A stretch of 64,000 bases of DNA from DATCBF01 sp964401995. GTDB taxonomy: Bacteria > Actinomycetota > Thermoleophilia > Solirubrobacterales > 70-9. Under the pieces are notes generated by a model, which was not told the origin of the DNA, did not search any database, and saw only the letters and a program-made list of their open reading frames with translations. The stretch is from assembly GCA_964401995.1 (NCBI GenBank), contig CAYOAP010000003.1:144824-208823 (forward strand). The letters run 5' to 3'. The position numbers were made by a program, and so were the translations under genes. Of this stretch, positions 1 to 7,111 are shown in pieces. Position 1 is the stretch's first letter, and every line of letters begins with the position of its first letter.

Positions 1-606
1 GGAGACGTTGGGGTCGCGCAGCACGCACTCGGCGGACTTCGAGCGGCCGATCGTCGCCCGCGGCCCGTCGAGCACGTAGCGGCGGTCGTCGAGCGAGACG
101 ACGGCGCGGGTGGCGACCAGGGCGCCGGCCCGCTGCTGGTGGCTTTTGGCCGGCTCGGGGTCGCGCTCTTTGACCGCGGTGTAGACCATCGTGTGGCCCT
201 CCTCCCCCTGGCGCGGGCTCTCGCCCTCGTGGGCGGGTGGCTTGACCAGGCGGGTCTGGATCCCAAACTCGCCGAGCCGCAGGCGCTCGTCGGTCTTGAA
301 CTCGACCGCGGGCCGGGTCAGCAAGTCGTAGCTGCGGCGGCGGGCGTGCTCCAGCAGGTAGCCGGACAGCTCCTGCTCCAGCGAGCGCTCGTAGCCCTCC
401 AGCTTGACCCGGTCCTGCTTGGAGAGGTAGACGGTGTACTCGTTCGGCACGTAGACGCGGGCGACCGACGCCGTCTTGTTGGCATCCATCTCCTTGGCCA
501 GCTTGCGGGCCAGCTCGACCGGCTGCACCTCGGACTTGAAGGCGCGGCTGAAGACTCCCTCGACAAGGCCTTCGATACGAGACTCGAGGTTGCGTAGAAC
601 GCTGAT
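1..606 (-). CDS. fhaA: FhaA-like protein (DUF3662 + FHA domain), 3' part outside window
   Basis: The reading frame continues past the left edge. The N-terminal 110 or so residues resemble the DUF3662 domain of actinobacterial FhaA (VLRNLESRIEGLVEG, then SEVQPVELARKLAKEMD and VPNEYTVYLS). The frame at the window edge shows the FHA phosphothreonine-binding core (RATIGRSKSAECVLRDPNVS). FhaA proteins bind phosphorylated partners of Ser/Thr kinases in cell-wall control, and a kinase gene lies immediately upstream on the same strand. No ATG, GTG or TTG occurs in frame between the upstream stop region and the conserved N-terminus. The best-placed start is ATC at 604-606, preceded by AAAGGAG with 8 bases between, giving MSVLRNLE. 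Family call is confident; the start is an inference. Confidence 0.85.
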   Translation of the reverse strand, partial: MSVLRNLESRIEGLVEGVFSRAFKSEVQPVELARKLAKEMDANKTASVARVYVPNEYTVYLSKQDRVKLEGYERSLEQELSGYLLEHARRRSYDLLTRPAVEFKTDERLRLGEFGIQTRLVKPPAHEGESPRQGEEGHTMVYTAVKERDPEPAKSHQQRAGALVATRAVVSLDDRRYVLDGPRATIGRSKSAECVLRDPNVS

Positions 607-668
607 TTCAGTGGCTCCTTTGAGTGGGCGGCGGCGGCAGGTTGCGGCCCGCGGTACCGGGGGAAATC

Positions 669-1583
669 CTACGGGAGCAGCACTCCGTGGCCGACCGCGA
701 GCCAGACGCCGACCGCGATCGCGGCGGCGATCACGCCGAGGCGGACCGCAACCGGGCGGGCATCGTGTTGGGGATGCTCGGCGAGATCGTCAAGCGAGTC
801 CTCGATCGCGGTGCCCAGGTCCTCAAGCCCGGGGCGGCGGCCGGGACGGGGGCTGAGGCAGCCGTCGACCGCGTCGGTCAGCTCGCGCGGCAGGTCGGGG
901 CGCAGGCGGCGCAGCGACTTCGAACGGGCGCCGATCGCGCGGGCTGTCGCCGCCGGGGTCGAGCGGCGGCAGGGGTTCTCGCCGCTCCAGCACTCATAGA
1001 GGGTCAGGGCCAGCGAGTAGACGTCGGCCTCGGGGCCAGCGGGCCGGCCTTCGGCCTGCTCGGGAGACATATAGGCGAGGGTGCCGACGACGTCGCCAGG
1101 CGCGGTCAGCGAGGCGCCGTCGTTGAGGCGGGCGATCCCAAAGTCCATCAGCTTCGCCCGCGGTTCCCCCTCAGTCACCTGCACGTTCTGGGGCTTGATG
1201 TCGCGGTGGACGACCCCGCGCGAATGGGCGTGGTCGAGCGCCTCGCAGAGGTCGGCGCCGATCTCGCCGATCTCGCGGTCGCTGAGCTCGCCGTCGCCAG
1301 AGAGGGTGGAAAGGGTGGAGCCGTCGACCAGCTCGGTGACGAGCAGGGCGTTGCCGTCCTCCTCCCCCATCTCATAGAGAGTGACGATCCCGGGGTGGTT
1401 GAGGCGGGCCGCGGCCTGGGCCTCGCGCAGCACCCGTTTGCCGGCGCTGCCGCCGGAGTCGATCGCCTTGACCGCGACCGGGCGCTCCAGCCGGCCGTCC
1501 CAAGCCTCATAGACAGTGCCGAACCCGCCGCTGCCAATTCGGCGCTCGATCAGGAAGCGATTGAGGACCAGAGAGCCGACCAA
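669..1583 (-). CDS. Membrane-anchored Ser/Thr protein kinase (PknB-like)
   Basis: Complete Hanks-type kinase of 304 residues. It has a Gly-rich loop GSGGFGTV (17-24), catalytic Lys39 in VAVK, helix-C Glu54, the HRDIKPQN loop with Asp128, DFG at 147-149, and SPEQAEG as the APE-type motif. A single hydrophobic segment near the C-terminus (VRLGVIAAAIAVGVWLAV) should anchor it, and almost no extracellular part follows, so there are no PASTA repeats. The TTG start at 1583 has GAAGGA about 9 bases upstream; a longer frame exists upstream but is low-complexity and overlaps the divergent gene. It probably phosphorylates partners read by the FhaA-like protein encoded just downstream. Confidence 0.88.
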   Translation of the reverse strand: MVGSLVLNRFLIERRIGSGGFGTVYEAWDGRLERPVAVKAIDSGGSAGKRVLREAQAAARLNHPGIVTLYEMGEEDGNALLVTELVDGSTLSTLSGDGELSDREIGEIGADLCEALDHAHSRGVVHRDIKPQNVQVTEGEPRAKLMDFGIARLNDGASLTAPGDVVGTLAYMSPEQAEGRPAGPEADVYSLALTLYECWSGENPCRRSTPAATARAIGARSKSLRRLRPDLPRELTDAVDGCLSPRPGRRPGLEDLGTAIEDSLDDLAEHPQHDARPVAVRLGVIAAAIAVGVWLAVGHGVLLP

Positions 1584-1725
1584 AGCTCTATGTCCTTCGC
1601 CGTGACAGCGGTCTCTCCTGCGCTCACGGTTTTGCAAAAACGCAAGCTTTGCTGCGGGTCTTGACTCGGCGACCCCATAAACGTTCATACTTCCCCGCCA
1701 GTCAAAGAGCTTTAGAGAGGGATTC
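1584..1725. promoter_or_regulatory. Divergent intergenic region between kinase and CARDB-like gene
   Basis: 142 bases separate two divergent starts. A -35-like TTGACT lies at 1661-1666 on the plus strand, with TTCATA at 1684-1689 after a 17-base spacer; the -10 match is weak. An interrupted inverted repeat, GCAAA (1634-1638) with TTTGC (1648-1652), lies between the starts and could be an operator. Confidence 0.35.
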
Positions 1726-2772
1726 TTGGCAGACACCCCAGCACCCCGACCGGGACGCAGGCCCCGCAGGCCCACCCGCCCGGAACGGCAACAGATCCTC
1801 CTGCGACGCGGCCTCGCCCTGGGCGCCGGGCTCGTCGTTGTGATCCTGCTCGTGCTCGGAGTCAAGGGCTGCCTCGACGCGCGCGCCAACCGCGCGCTCA
1901 GCGACTACGCGCGCAACGTCACCCAGATCGTCGACGAGACCCAGCAGACAAGCAAGGCCTTCTTCGGCAAGCTGGCCGAACCGGGCAGCCTCTCGGTCAC
2001 CGAGTTCGTCGCCGAGGTCAACGCCGACCGCAGCGCGATGGACAACTACGCGACCCGCGTCGACAGCCTCAGCGCTCCCGGCGATATGGGCCGGGCGCAG
2101 AGCTCGCTGGAGCTGGTCTACGAGCTGCGCAGCAGCGCGATGAACGAAATCGCCAACAAGATGAGCACAGCGCTGGGCGATGTCGGATCGGCGAAGGCGA
2201 TGACGAGCATCGCCCAGCAGATGCAGAAGCTGCTGGCGGCGGATGTGGTTTACGCGGCGGTGACCAAACCGGAAATCGACGGCGTCCTCGAAGCCAACGG
2301 GATCGAAGGCAGCGACGTCCCCAAGAGCGTCTTCCTGCCCGAAGGGACCAAGTGGCTCGAAGAAAGCGCGGTCAGCGCAGCGCTCGGCTCGGTCAGCGGG
2401 TCAGCCGGCGGCGAAGCGACGACCCCCGGCGTCCACGGGCTGGGGCTGGCCGGGACCAGCGTCAACGGCACCGAACTGACGGCGGAAACGACGACCGCGG
2501 TCTCGGGTGAAGAAACGGCCGAAGTCGAAGTGATTGTCCAGAACCAGGGCGAATCGACCGAGAACGGGATCACGGTCTCGGTCACCGTCGACGGCGGCAA
2601 CACGCTGCAGGGGACGATCAGCTCGATCGCGGCCGGTGAAACGGAAACGGTCGGAATCCCGCTGACGCCGACGCCGAAAGGGCAGGTGACGCTCGAAGTC
2701 GACGTCCAGACGGTTCCCGGCGAGCAGGTCTCCAGCAACAACAAAGCCAGCTACACGGTCGAATTCGAATAG
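1726..2772 (+). CDS. Membrane-anchored protein with C-terminal CARDB/Ig-like domain
   Basis: 348 residues from a TTG start with GAGAGGGA 3-4 bases upstream. Residues 1-25 are basic and Pro/Arg rich. One transmembrane segment follows (about 27-48, LALGAGLVVVILLVLGVKG), then a helical, probably coiled extracytoplasmic region (about 50-210). The C-terminal ~100 residues are a beta domain of CARDB type (AEVEVIVQNQGESTENGI, IAAGETETVGIPLTP, VPGEQVSSNNKASYTVEF). The N-in/C-out topology and adhesion-like domain suggest an envelope role, but the function is unknown. Glutamate is mostly GAA here, whereas neighbouring housekeeping genes prefer GAG. pheA begins 9 bases downstream, so the two are probably co-transcribed. 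Confidence 0.75.
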   Translation: MADTPAPRPGRRPRRPTRPERQQILLRRGLALGAGLVVVILLVLGVKGCLDARANRALSDYARNVTQIVDETQQTSKAFFGKLAEPGSLSVTEFVAEVNADRSAMDNYATRVDSLSAPGDMGRAQSSLELVYELRSSAMNEIANKMSTALGDVGSAKAMTSIAQQMQKLLAADVVYAAVTKPEIDGVLEANGIEGSDVPKSVFLPEGTKWLEESAVSAALGSVSGSAGGEATTPGVHGLGLAGTSVNGTELTAETTTAVSGEETAEVEVIVQNQGESTENGITVSVTVDGGNTLQGTISSIAAGETETVGIPLTPTPKGQVTLEVDVQTVPGEQVSSNNKASYTVEFE

Positions 2773-2781
2773 GCAGCCGGC

Positions 2782-3618
2782 GTGAAGATCGCCTACCTGG
2801 GACCGGCCGGAACCTTCACCGAGGACGCCCTGGGGGAGGCGCTTGCCGCCGGCGAGCCGTTCGAGCCGCTGCGGACGCCGACGATCCACGAGGCGATCCT
2901 GGCCGTCGACAGCGGTGAGGCCGAGCGCGCCCTGGTCCCCTTCGAGAACTCGATCGAGGGCTCGGTGCGGAGCACCCTCGACGCGCTTGCCTTCGACGCC
3001 AAGGCGGTGACGATCGTCGGCGAGCACGACTTCGCGGTGCGGGCCCACCTGATCGCCCGCGAGGCATGCGAGCTGAGCGAGATCGAGGCGGTCCTCTCCC
3101 ACCCCCAGCCGCTCGCCCAGTGCGCCCGCTTCCTGCGCGAGAACCTGCCCGAGGTCGAACGCCGCAGCGTCAGCAGCACCGCCGCGGCGGTGCGGATGGT
3201 CGGTGAGTCGCAGCGGCCCTGGGCGGCGATCGGCGCCCGCTCGGCGGCGGAGATGTACGGCTGCACGATCCTGCGCGAAGGGATCGAGGACGAAGCCGAC
3301 AACGTCACCCGCTTCGTCTGGATCGCCCCCGAGGGCACCGAGGCGGTCGGCGAGGGTGCTTGGAAGACGTCGCTGGTCTTCTCCGAGCTGGGCGAGGACC
3401 ACCCCGGCGCGCTTGTCGACGCCCTGCGCGAGTTCTCCGATCGCTCGGTCAATCTTTCCCGAATCGAGTCGCGCCCCCTGCGCCGGGGCTTGGGGAGATA
3501 CATGTTCTTCTGCGACCTCGAAGGCGCCGGCGACGACCCCGCCGTGGCCGAGGCGATCGCCGCCCTGCGCACAAAGGCCGATTCGGTCCGGGTGTTAGGC
3601 AGCTACCCAGTCCCCTGA
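2782..3618 (+). CDS. pheA: Prephenate dehydratase with ACT domain
   Basis: 278 residues, monofunctional PheA. It converts prephenate to phenylpyruvate in phenylalanine biosynthesis. The N-terminus MKIAYLGPAGTFTEDAL and the catalytic-domain motifs (VPFENSIEGSV, STAAAVRMV, DNVTRFVWI with the active-site TRF) are clear. A C-terminal ACT domain (about 195-278) carries ESRP (NLSRIESRPLRRGLGRYMFF), the phenylalanine-binding site used for feedback inhibition. The start is GTG. It follows the CARDB-like gene by 9 bases and precedes the HNH gene by 22. Confidence 0.95.
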   Translation: MKIAYLGPAGTFTEDALGEALAAGEPFEPLRTPTIHEAILAVDSGEAERALVPFENSIEGSVRSTLDALAFDAKAVTIVGEHDFAVRAHLIAREACELSEIEAVLSHPQPLAQCARFLRENLPEVERRSVSSTAAAVRMVGESQRPWAAIGARSAAEMYGCTILREGIEDEADNVTRFVWIAPEGTEAVGEGAWKTSLVFSELGEDHPGALVDALREFSDRSVNLSRIESRPLRRGLGRYMFFCDLEGAGDDPAVAEAIAALRTKADSVRVLGSYPVP

Positions 3619-3640
3619 GCTGCGTACAATCGCCTTTCAA

Positions 3641-4147
3641 ATGGCACGTGTCCTGGTTCTAAACGCAACGTATGAACCAATCAACGTTTGCACGCTGAGA
3701 CGCGCCGCCGTGCTCCTGCTCAAGGAGAAGGCCGAGCTTTTGGAGCGACGCGAAGGCGCGATCCACTCGGAGCGGATGACGATGGATCGGCCCGACGTGA
3801 TCCGCCTCGTCAACTACGTGAAAATCCCCCGCGGCGCCCACCGTCGCCGCATCACCCGCCGCGCCGTCCTCGCTCGCGACCTCTGGACCTGCCAGTACTG
3901 CGGCTCGCGCAAGCCGGGCCTGACCGTCGACCACGTCATTCCCCGCAGCCGCGGTGGCAAATCGGTCTGGGAGAACATCGTCGCCGCCTGCGCAACCTGC
4001 AACCGCCGCAAGGGCAACCGGCTGCCGCGGGAGATCCAGATGCACCCGAAGAACAGCCCCAAGCCGCCTGGGCCGACGGTGTTCGTGCGGGTGGCTAGTC
4101 CTCGGATTCCCGCCGCGTGGCAGCAGTACTTACCGGCTGCCGCTTAA
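3641..4147 (+). CDS. HNH endonuclease family protein
   Basis: 168 residues. The N-terminus MARVLVLNATYEPINVCTLRRA is typical of a widespread actinobacterial and cyanobacterial HNH family. The HNH core is visible: WTCQYCGSRKPGLTVDHVIPRSRGGKSVWENIVAACATCNRRKGNR. It has the two zinc-binding CxxC pairs, the catalytic DH and the Asn of WENIV. The cellular role of this standalone family is not established; it is not linked here to any phage or restriction genes. ATG start. The gene is followed by a long repeat-rich non-coding tract. Confidence 0.88.
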   Translation: MARVLVLNATYEPINVCTLRRAAVLLLKEKAELLERREGAIHSERMTMDRPDVIRLVNYVKIPRGAHRRRITRRAVLARDLWTCQYCGSRKPGLTVDHVIPRSRGGKSVWENIVAACATCNRRKGNRLPREIQMHPKNSPKPPGPTVFVRVASPRIPAAWQQYLPAAA

Positions 4148-4582
4148 AAACTGCGGGTTGTGGGGGAGCGGTGGGGCCAACTCCACTGGAGGCGGCACCG
4201 GCATAGCCGGTGCAAACCAGACGGCGCCTAACGGCGCCGAAACCATCACTCCGCGGTGCCGGGGGAGCCTCCTGCGGAGCAGGCCCCACCGCTCCTGCCA
4301 TCGGCTCGGAAGTTCTAAGCAGCGAACCGTCCTGAGGAAGCTTCCGCGGGACGGGAGCGTCGTGGCCCACTCGCACACGTCGCGCTTGTCGAGAGCTTCG
4401 TCGCTCGATGGCGTGGTGAGGTCCGGCAGCTGAAAGCTCGGGGCGGCTTCGTTGGCGGGGGCGAGGGGTAGGTCCACTGAGCCTCAACAGCTCGCTGCGT
4501 ATATCCGCCGCCGCCAGGCGGCGTCTTGGTTGCACCGGCTATGCCGGTGCTAGGCGAAGGGGACCTACCCCTCGCCCCCGCC
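4148..4582. repeat. Inverted-repeat-rich non-coding tract reaching into the end of gyrA
   Basis: About 420 bases without a credible gene, packed with palindromes. (a) GCACCGGCATAGCCGGTGC at 4195-4213, an 8-bp stem with a 3-base loop, recurs inverted at 4532-4550; similarity continues about 20 bases beyond on one side (AGACGGCGCC and its near-complement), so arms of about 35-40 bases face each other. (b) A perfect 22-bp inverted repeat has arms at 4454-4475 and 4561-4582, the second covering the gyrA stop codon. (c) GGAGCGGTGGGGCC at 4165-4178 pairs with 4282-4295. (d) CCGTCC and GGACGG flank GGAAGCTTCC near 4328-4357. The gyrA mRNA 3' end should fold strongly here. Confidence 0.8.
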
Positions 4583-7087
4583 CTCAGAAACCTCGGGCAG
4601 TTCCTCGGCCGACTCCCCCTCATCCGTCGGCGCCGGGCTCTCGCCTGAGTCCACGACCAAGGCCACGGCGCTGACCTGATCGTCGTCCTTGATGTTCATC
4701 ACCTTCACCCCCTGGGTCGAGCGGCCCATCTCGGAGATGCCGCTGACCGAGGTGCGCTGGACCATGCCGTTCTGGGAGATGAAGAGCAGCTCCTGGTGCT
4801 GGCCGACGATCAGGGCGCCGGCCAGGCCGCCCTTTTTCTCGGTCAGTTTCGCGGTCAGCACGCCTTTGGTCCCACGGCCCTTGATCGGGTAGTCGGAGAC
4901 CGGGGTGCGCTTGCCGTAGCCGTTCTCGGTGACGACGAAGAGCTCGGTGTCGTTGCGGGCTATGTCCATCGCCAGCACCCGGTTGTCTTTGCCGGCGACG
5001 TTCATGCCTTTGATGCCGCTGGTGTCGCGGCCCATCGACCGCACCAGCTCCTCGGAGAAGCGCGAGGCGTGGCCGGAGTGGGAGACCATGAGGATGTCGT
5101 CTTCGCCCGAGGTCAGCCTGACCTGGACCAGCTCGTCGCCGTCGCGGACCTTGATCGCGATGATCCCGTCGGCGCGGATCGGCGTGTTGTAGGCGAGGAA
5201 CTCGGTCTTCTTGATCAGCCCCTTGGCGGTGGCGAAGGCGAGGTAGCGGTTCTCCTTGAAGTCCCGGGTCGGGATCACCGCCATTACCCGCTCGCCTTCG
5301 CGCAGCGGCAGCAGGTTGTTGAGCGAGCTGCCTTTGGCGGTGCGCGAGCCCTCCGGCAGCTCGTAGACCTTGAGCCGGTAGACCTTGCCGCGGTTGGTGA
5401 AGAAGAGCAGGTAGTCGTGGGTTGAGCAGATGTGGAGGTGGGCGATGTAGTCGTCGTCTTTGAGGTTCATCCCCATCACGCCGACGCCGCCCCGATGCTG
5501 CTGGCGGTAGGTCGCCAGCGGCAGCCGCTTGACGTAGCCCGATTTGGTCAGCGAGATCACCATCTGCTGGTCGGCGATCATGTCCTCGATCCCGACGTCG
5601 CCCTCGAAGTGGGCCAGTTCGGTGCGGCGCTCGTCGCCGTAGGACTCGACGATTTCGGCCAGCTCCTCCTTGACGATCGCCATCACTTTGGCCTCATCGC
5701 CGAGGATCGCCCGCAACTCGCCGATCCGCTCCATCAGGTCGGCGTGCTCGGCCCGGACCTTGTCGGCCTCGAGCGCGGTCAGGCGCTGCAAACGCATGTC
5801 GAGGATCGCCTGCGCCTGCTCGCGGGAGAGGTCGAACTGGGAGATCAGCCCGTCGCGGGCGGCATCGGGGTCGGTCGAGGCCCGGATCAGTTTGATCACG
5901 GCGTCGAGGTTGTCGAGCGCGACCAGCAGCCCCTCGAGGATGTGGGCGCGCGCCTCGGCCCGGCGCAGTTCGTACTGGGTGCGGCGGGTGACGACCTCGC
6001 GCTGGTGGTTGACGTAATGGAGGATCAGCTCGCGCAGGCTCAGCGTCTTCGGCACCCCGTCGACCAGCGCCACCATGTTGGCGCCGAAGGTCGTCTGCAT
6101 CGAGGTTTTCTTGTAGAGGTTGTTGAGCACGACCTTGGCCGGCGGCCCGCCGCGCTTGAGCTCGATCACCAGGCGCATGCCGGAGCGGTCCGACTCGTCG
6201 CGCAGGTCGGAGATCCCCTCCAGTTTTTTGTCGCGGACGAGGTCGGCGATCTTGGTCACGAGGCCGCCGTCGCCGAGCTTCTTGACCGTGAACGGCAGCT
6301 CGGTGACGACGATCGCCTCCTTGCCCCCCTTCAACGGCTCGACGTGGGCGCGGGCGCGGACCTTGATGCTGCCGCGGCCGGAGGCGTAGGCGTCGCGGAT
6401 CCCCTCGCGGCTCATGATCCCGCCGCCGGGGAAGTCCGGGCCCTTGATGTGCTCCATCAGCCCGGCCATGTCGATCTCCGGGTCGTCGATGAAAGCGGCC
6501 ACCGCGCCGGCAACCTCGCGCAGGTTGTGGGGCGGGATGTTGGTCGCCATCCCGACCGCGATCCCGGAGGTGCCGTTGACCAGCAGGTTCGGGAAGCGCG
6601 CCGGCAGCACCAGCGGCTCCTGGGTCGATTCGTCGTAGTTGGGGCCGAAGTCGACGGTGTCGGCGTCGATGTCGCGCAGCAGCTCGGTGGAGAGCCGGGT
6701 CAGCCGCGCCTCGGTGTACCTCATCGCAGCTGCCGGGTCGTCGTCGATCGAGCCGAAGTTGCCCTGGCCGTCGACCAGCAGGTAGCGCAGGGAGAAGTCC
6801 TGCGCCATCCGCACCAGGGTGTCGTAGATCGCTGAGTCGCCGTGAGGGTGGTACTTGCCCATCACCTCGCCGACGATGAAGGCGCACTTGCGGTAGGAGC
6901 GGGTCGGCTGCAAGCCGACGTCGTGCATCGCGTAGAGCACCCGGCGGTGGACCGGCTTCAGCCCGTCGCGCACATCCGGCAGCGCCCGGCCGACGATCAC
7001 GCTCATCGCGTAATCGAGATAGGAGGAGCGCATCTCCTTCTCGAGCTCGCGCTCTTCGATCCGCCCGGTCAAAACGTCAAGCGCCAT
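4565..7087 (-). CDS. gyrA: DNA gyrase subunit A
   Basis: 840 residues from ATG at 7087. It is the DNA cleavage and religation subunit of gyrase. The N-terminus SSYLDYAMSVIVGRALPDVRDGLKPVHRR is typical and the catalytic Tyr124 lies in AAMRYTEARL. The quinolone-resistance region reads HPHGDSAIYDT (Ser85, Asp89), the usual sensitive residues at the two main positions. The C-terminal DNA-wrapping domain has a GyrA-box-like QQHRGGVG near residue 535 and an acidic tail. gyrB ends 24 bases upstream, so gyrB-gyrA form one unit. The last codons lie within a 22-bp inverted repeat. Confidence 0.98.
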   Translation of the reverse strand: MALDVLTGRIEERELEKEMRSSYLDYAMSVIVGRALPDVRDGLKPVHRRVLYAMHDVGLQPTRSYRKCAFIVGEVMGKYHPHGDSAIYDTLVRMAQDFSLRYLLVDGQGNFGSIDDDPAAAMRYTEARLTRLSTELLRDIDADTVDFGPNYDESTQEPLVLPARFPNLLVNGTSGIAVGMATNIPPHNLREVAGAVAAFIDDPEIDMAGLMEHIKGPDFPGGGIMSREGIRDAYASGRGSIKVRARAHVEPLKGGKEAIVVTELPFTVKKLGDGGLVTKIADLVRDKKLEGISDLRDESDRSGMRLVIELKRGGPPAKVVLNNLYKKTSMQTTFGANMVALVDGVPKTLSLRELILHYVNHQREVVTRRTQYELRRAEARAHILEGLLVALDNLDAVIKLIRASTDPDAARDGLISQFDLSREQAQAILDMRLQRLTALEADKVRAEHADLMERIGELRAILGDEAKVMAIVKEELAEIVESYGDERRTELAHFEGDVGIEDMIADQQMVISLTKSGYVKRLPLATYRQQHRGGVGVMGMNLKDDDYIAHLHICSTHDYLLFFTNRGKVYRLKVYELPEGSRTAKGSSLNNLLPLREGERVMAVIPTRDFKENRYLAFATAKGLIKKTEFLAYNTPIRADGIIAIKVRDGDELVQVRLTSGEDDILMVSHSGHASRFSEELVRSMGRDTSGIKGMNVAGKDNRVLAMDIARNDTELFVVTENGYGKRTPVSDYPIKGRGTKGVLTAKLTEKKGGLAGALIVGQHQELLFISQNGMVQRTSVSGISEMGRSTQGVKVMNIKDDDQVSAVALVVDSGESPAPTDEGESAEELPEVSEGGGEG

Positions 7088-7111
7088 TAGCTCTTCTCCA
7101 TTCGGGTCGGC

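Noticed and set aside
5432..6835. Long plus-strand frames opposite gyrA and gyrB (also 7142-9493), rich in His/Asp/Val.
   Set aside because: Antisense shadows typical of high-GC genes; no domains, and the minus-strand genes are certain.
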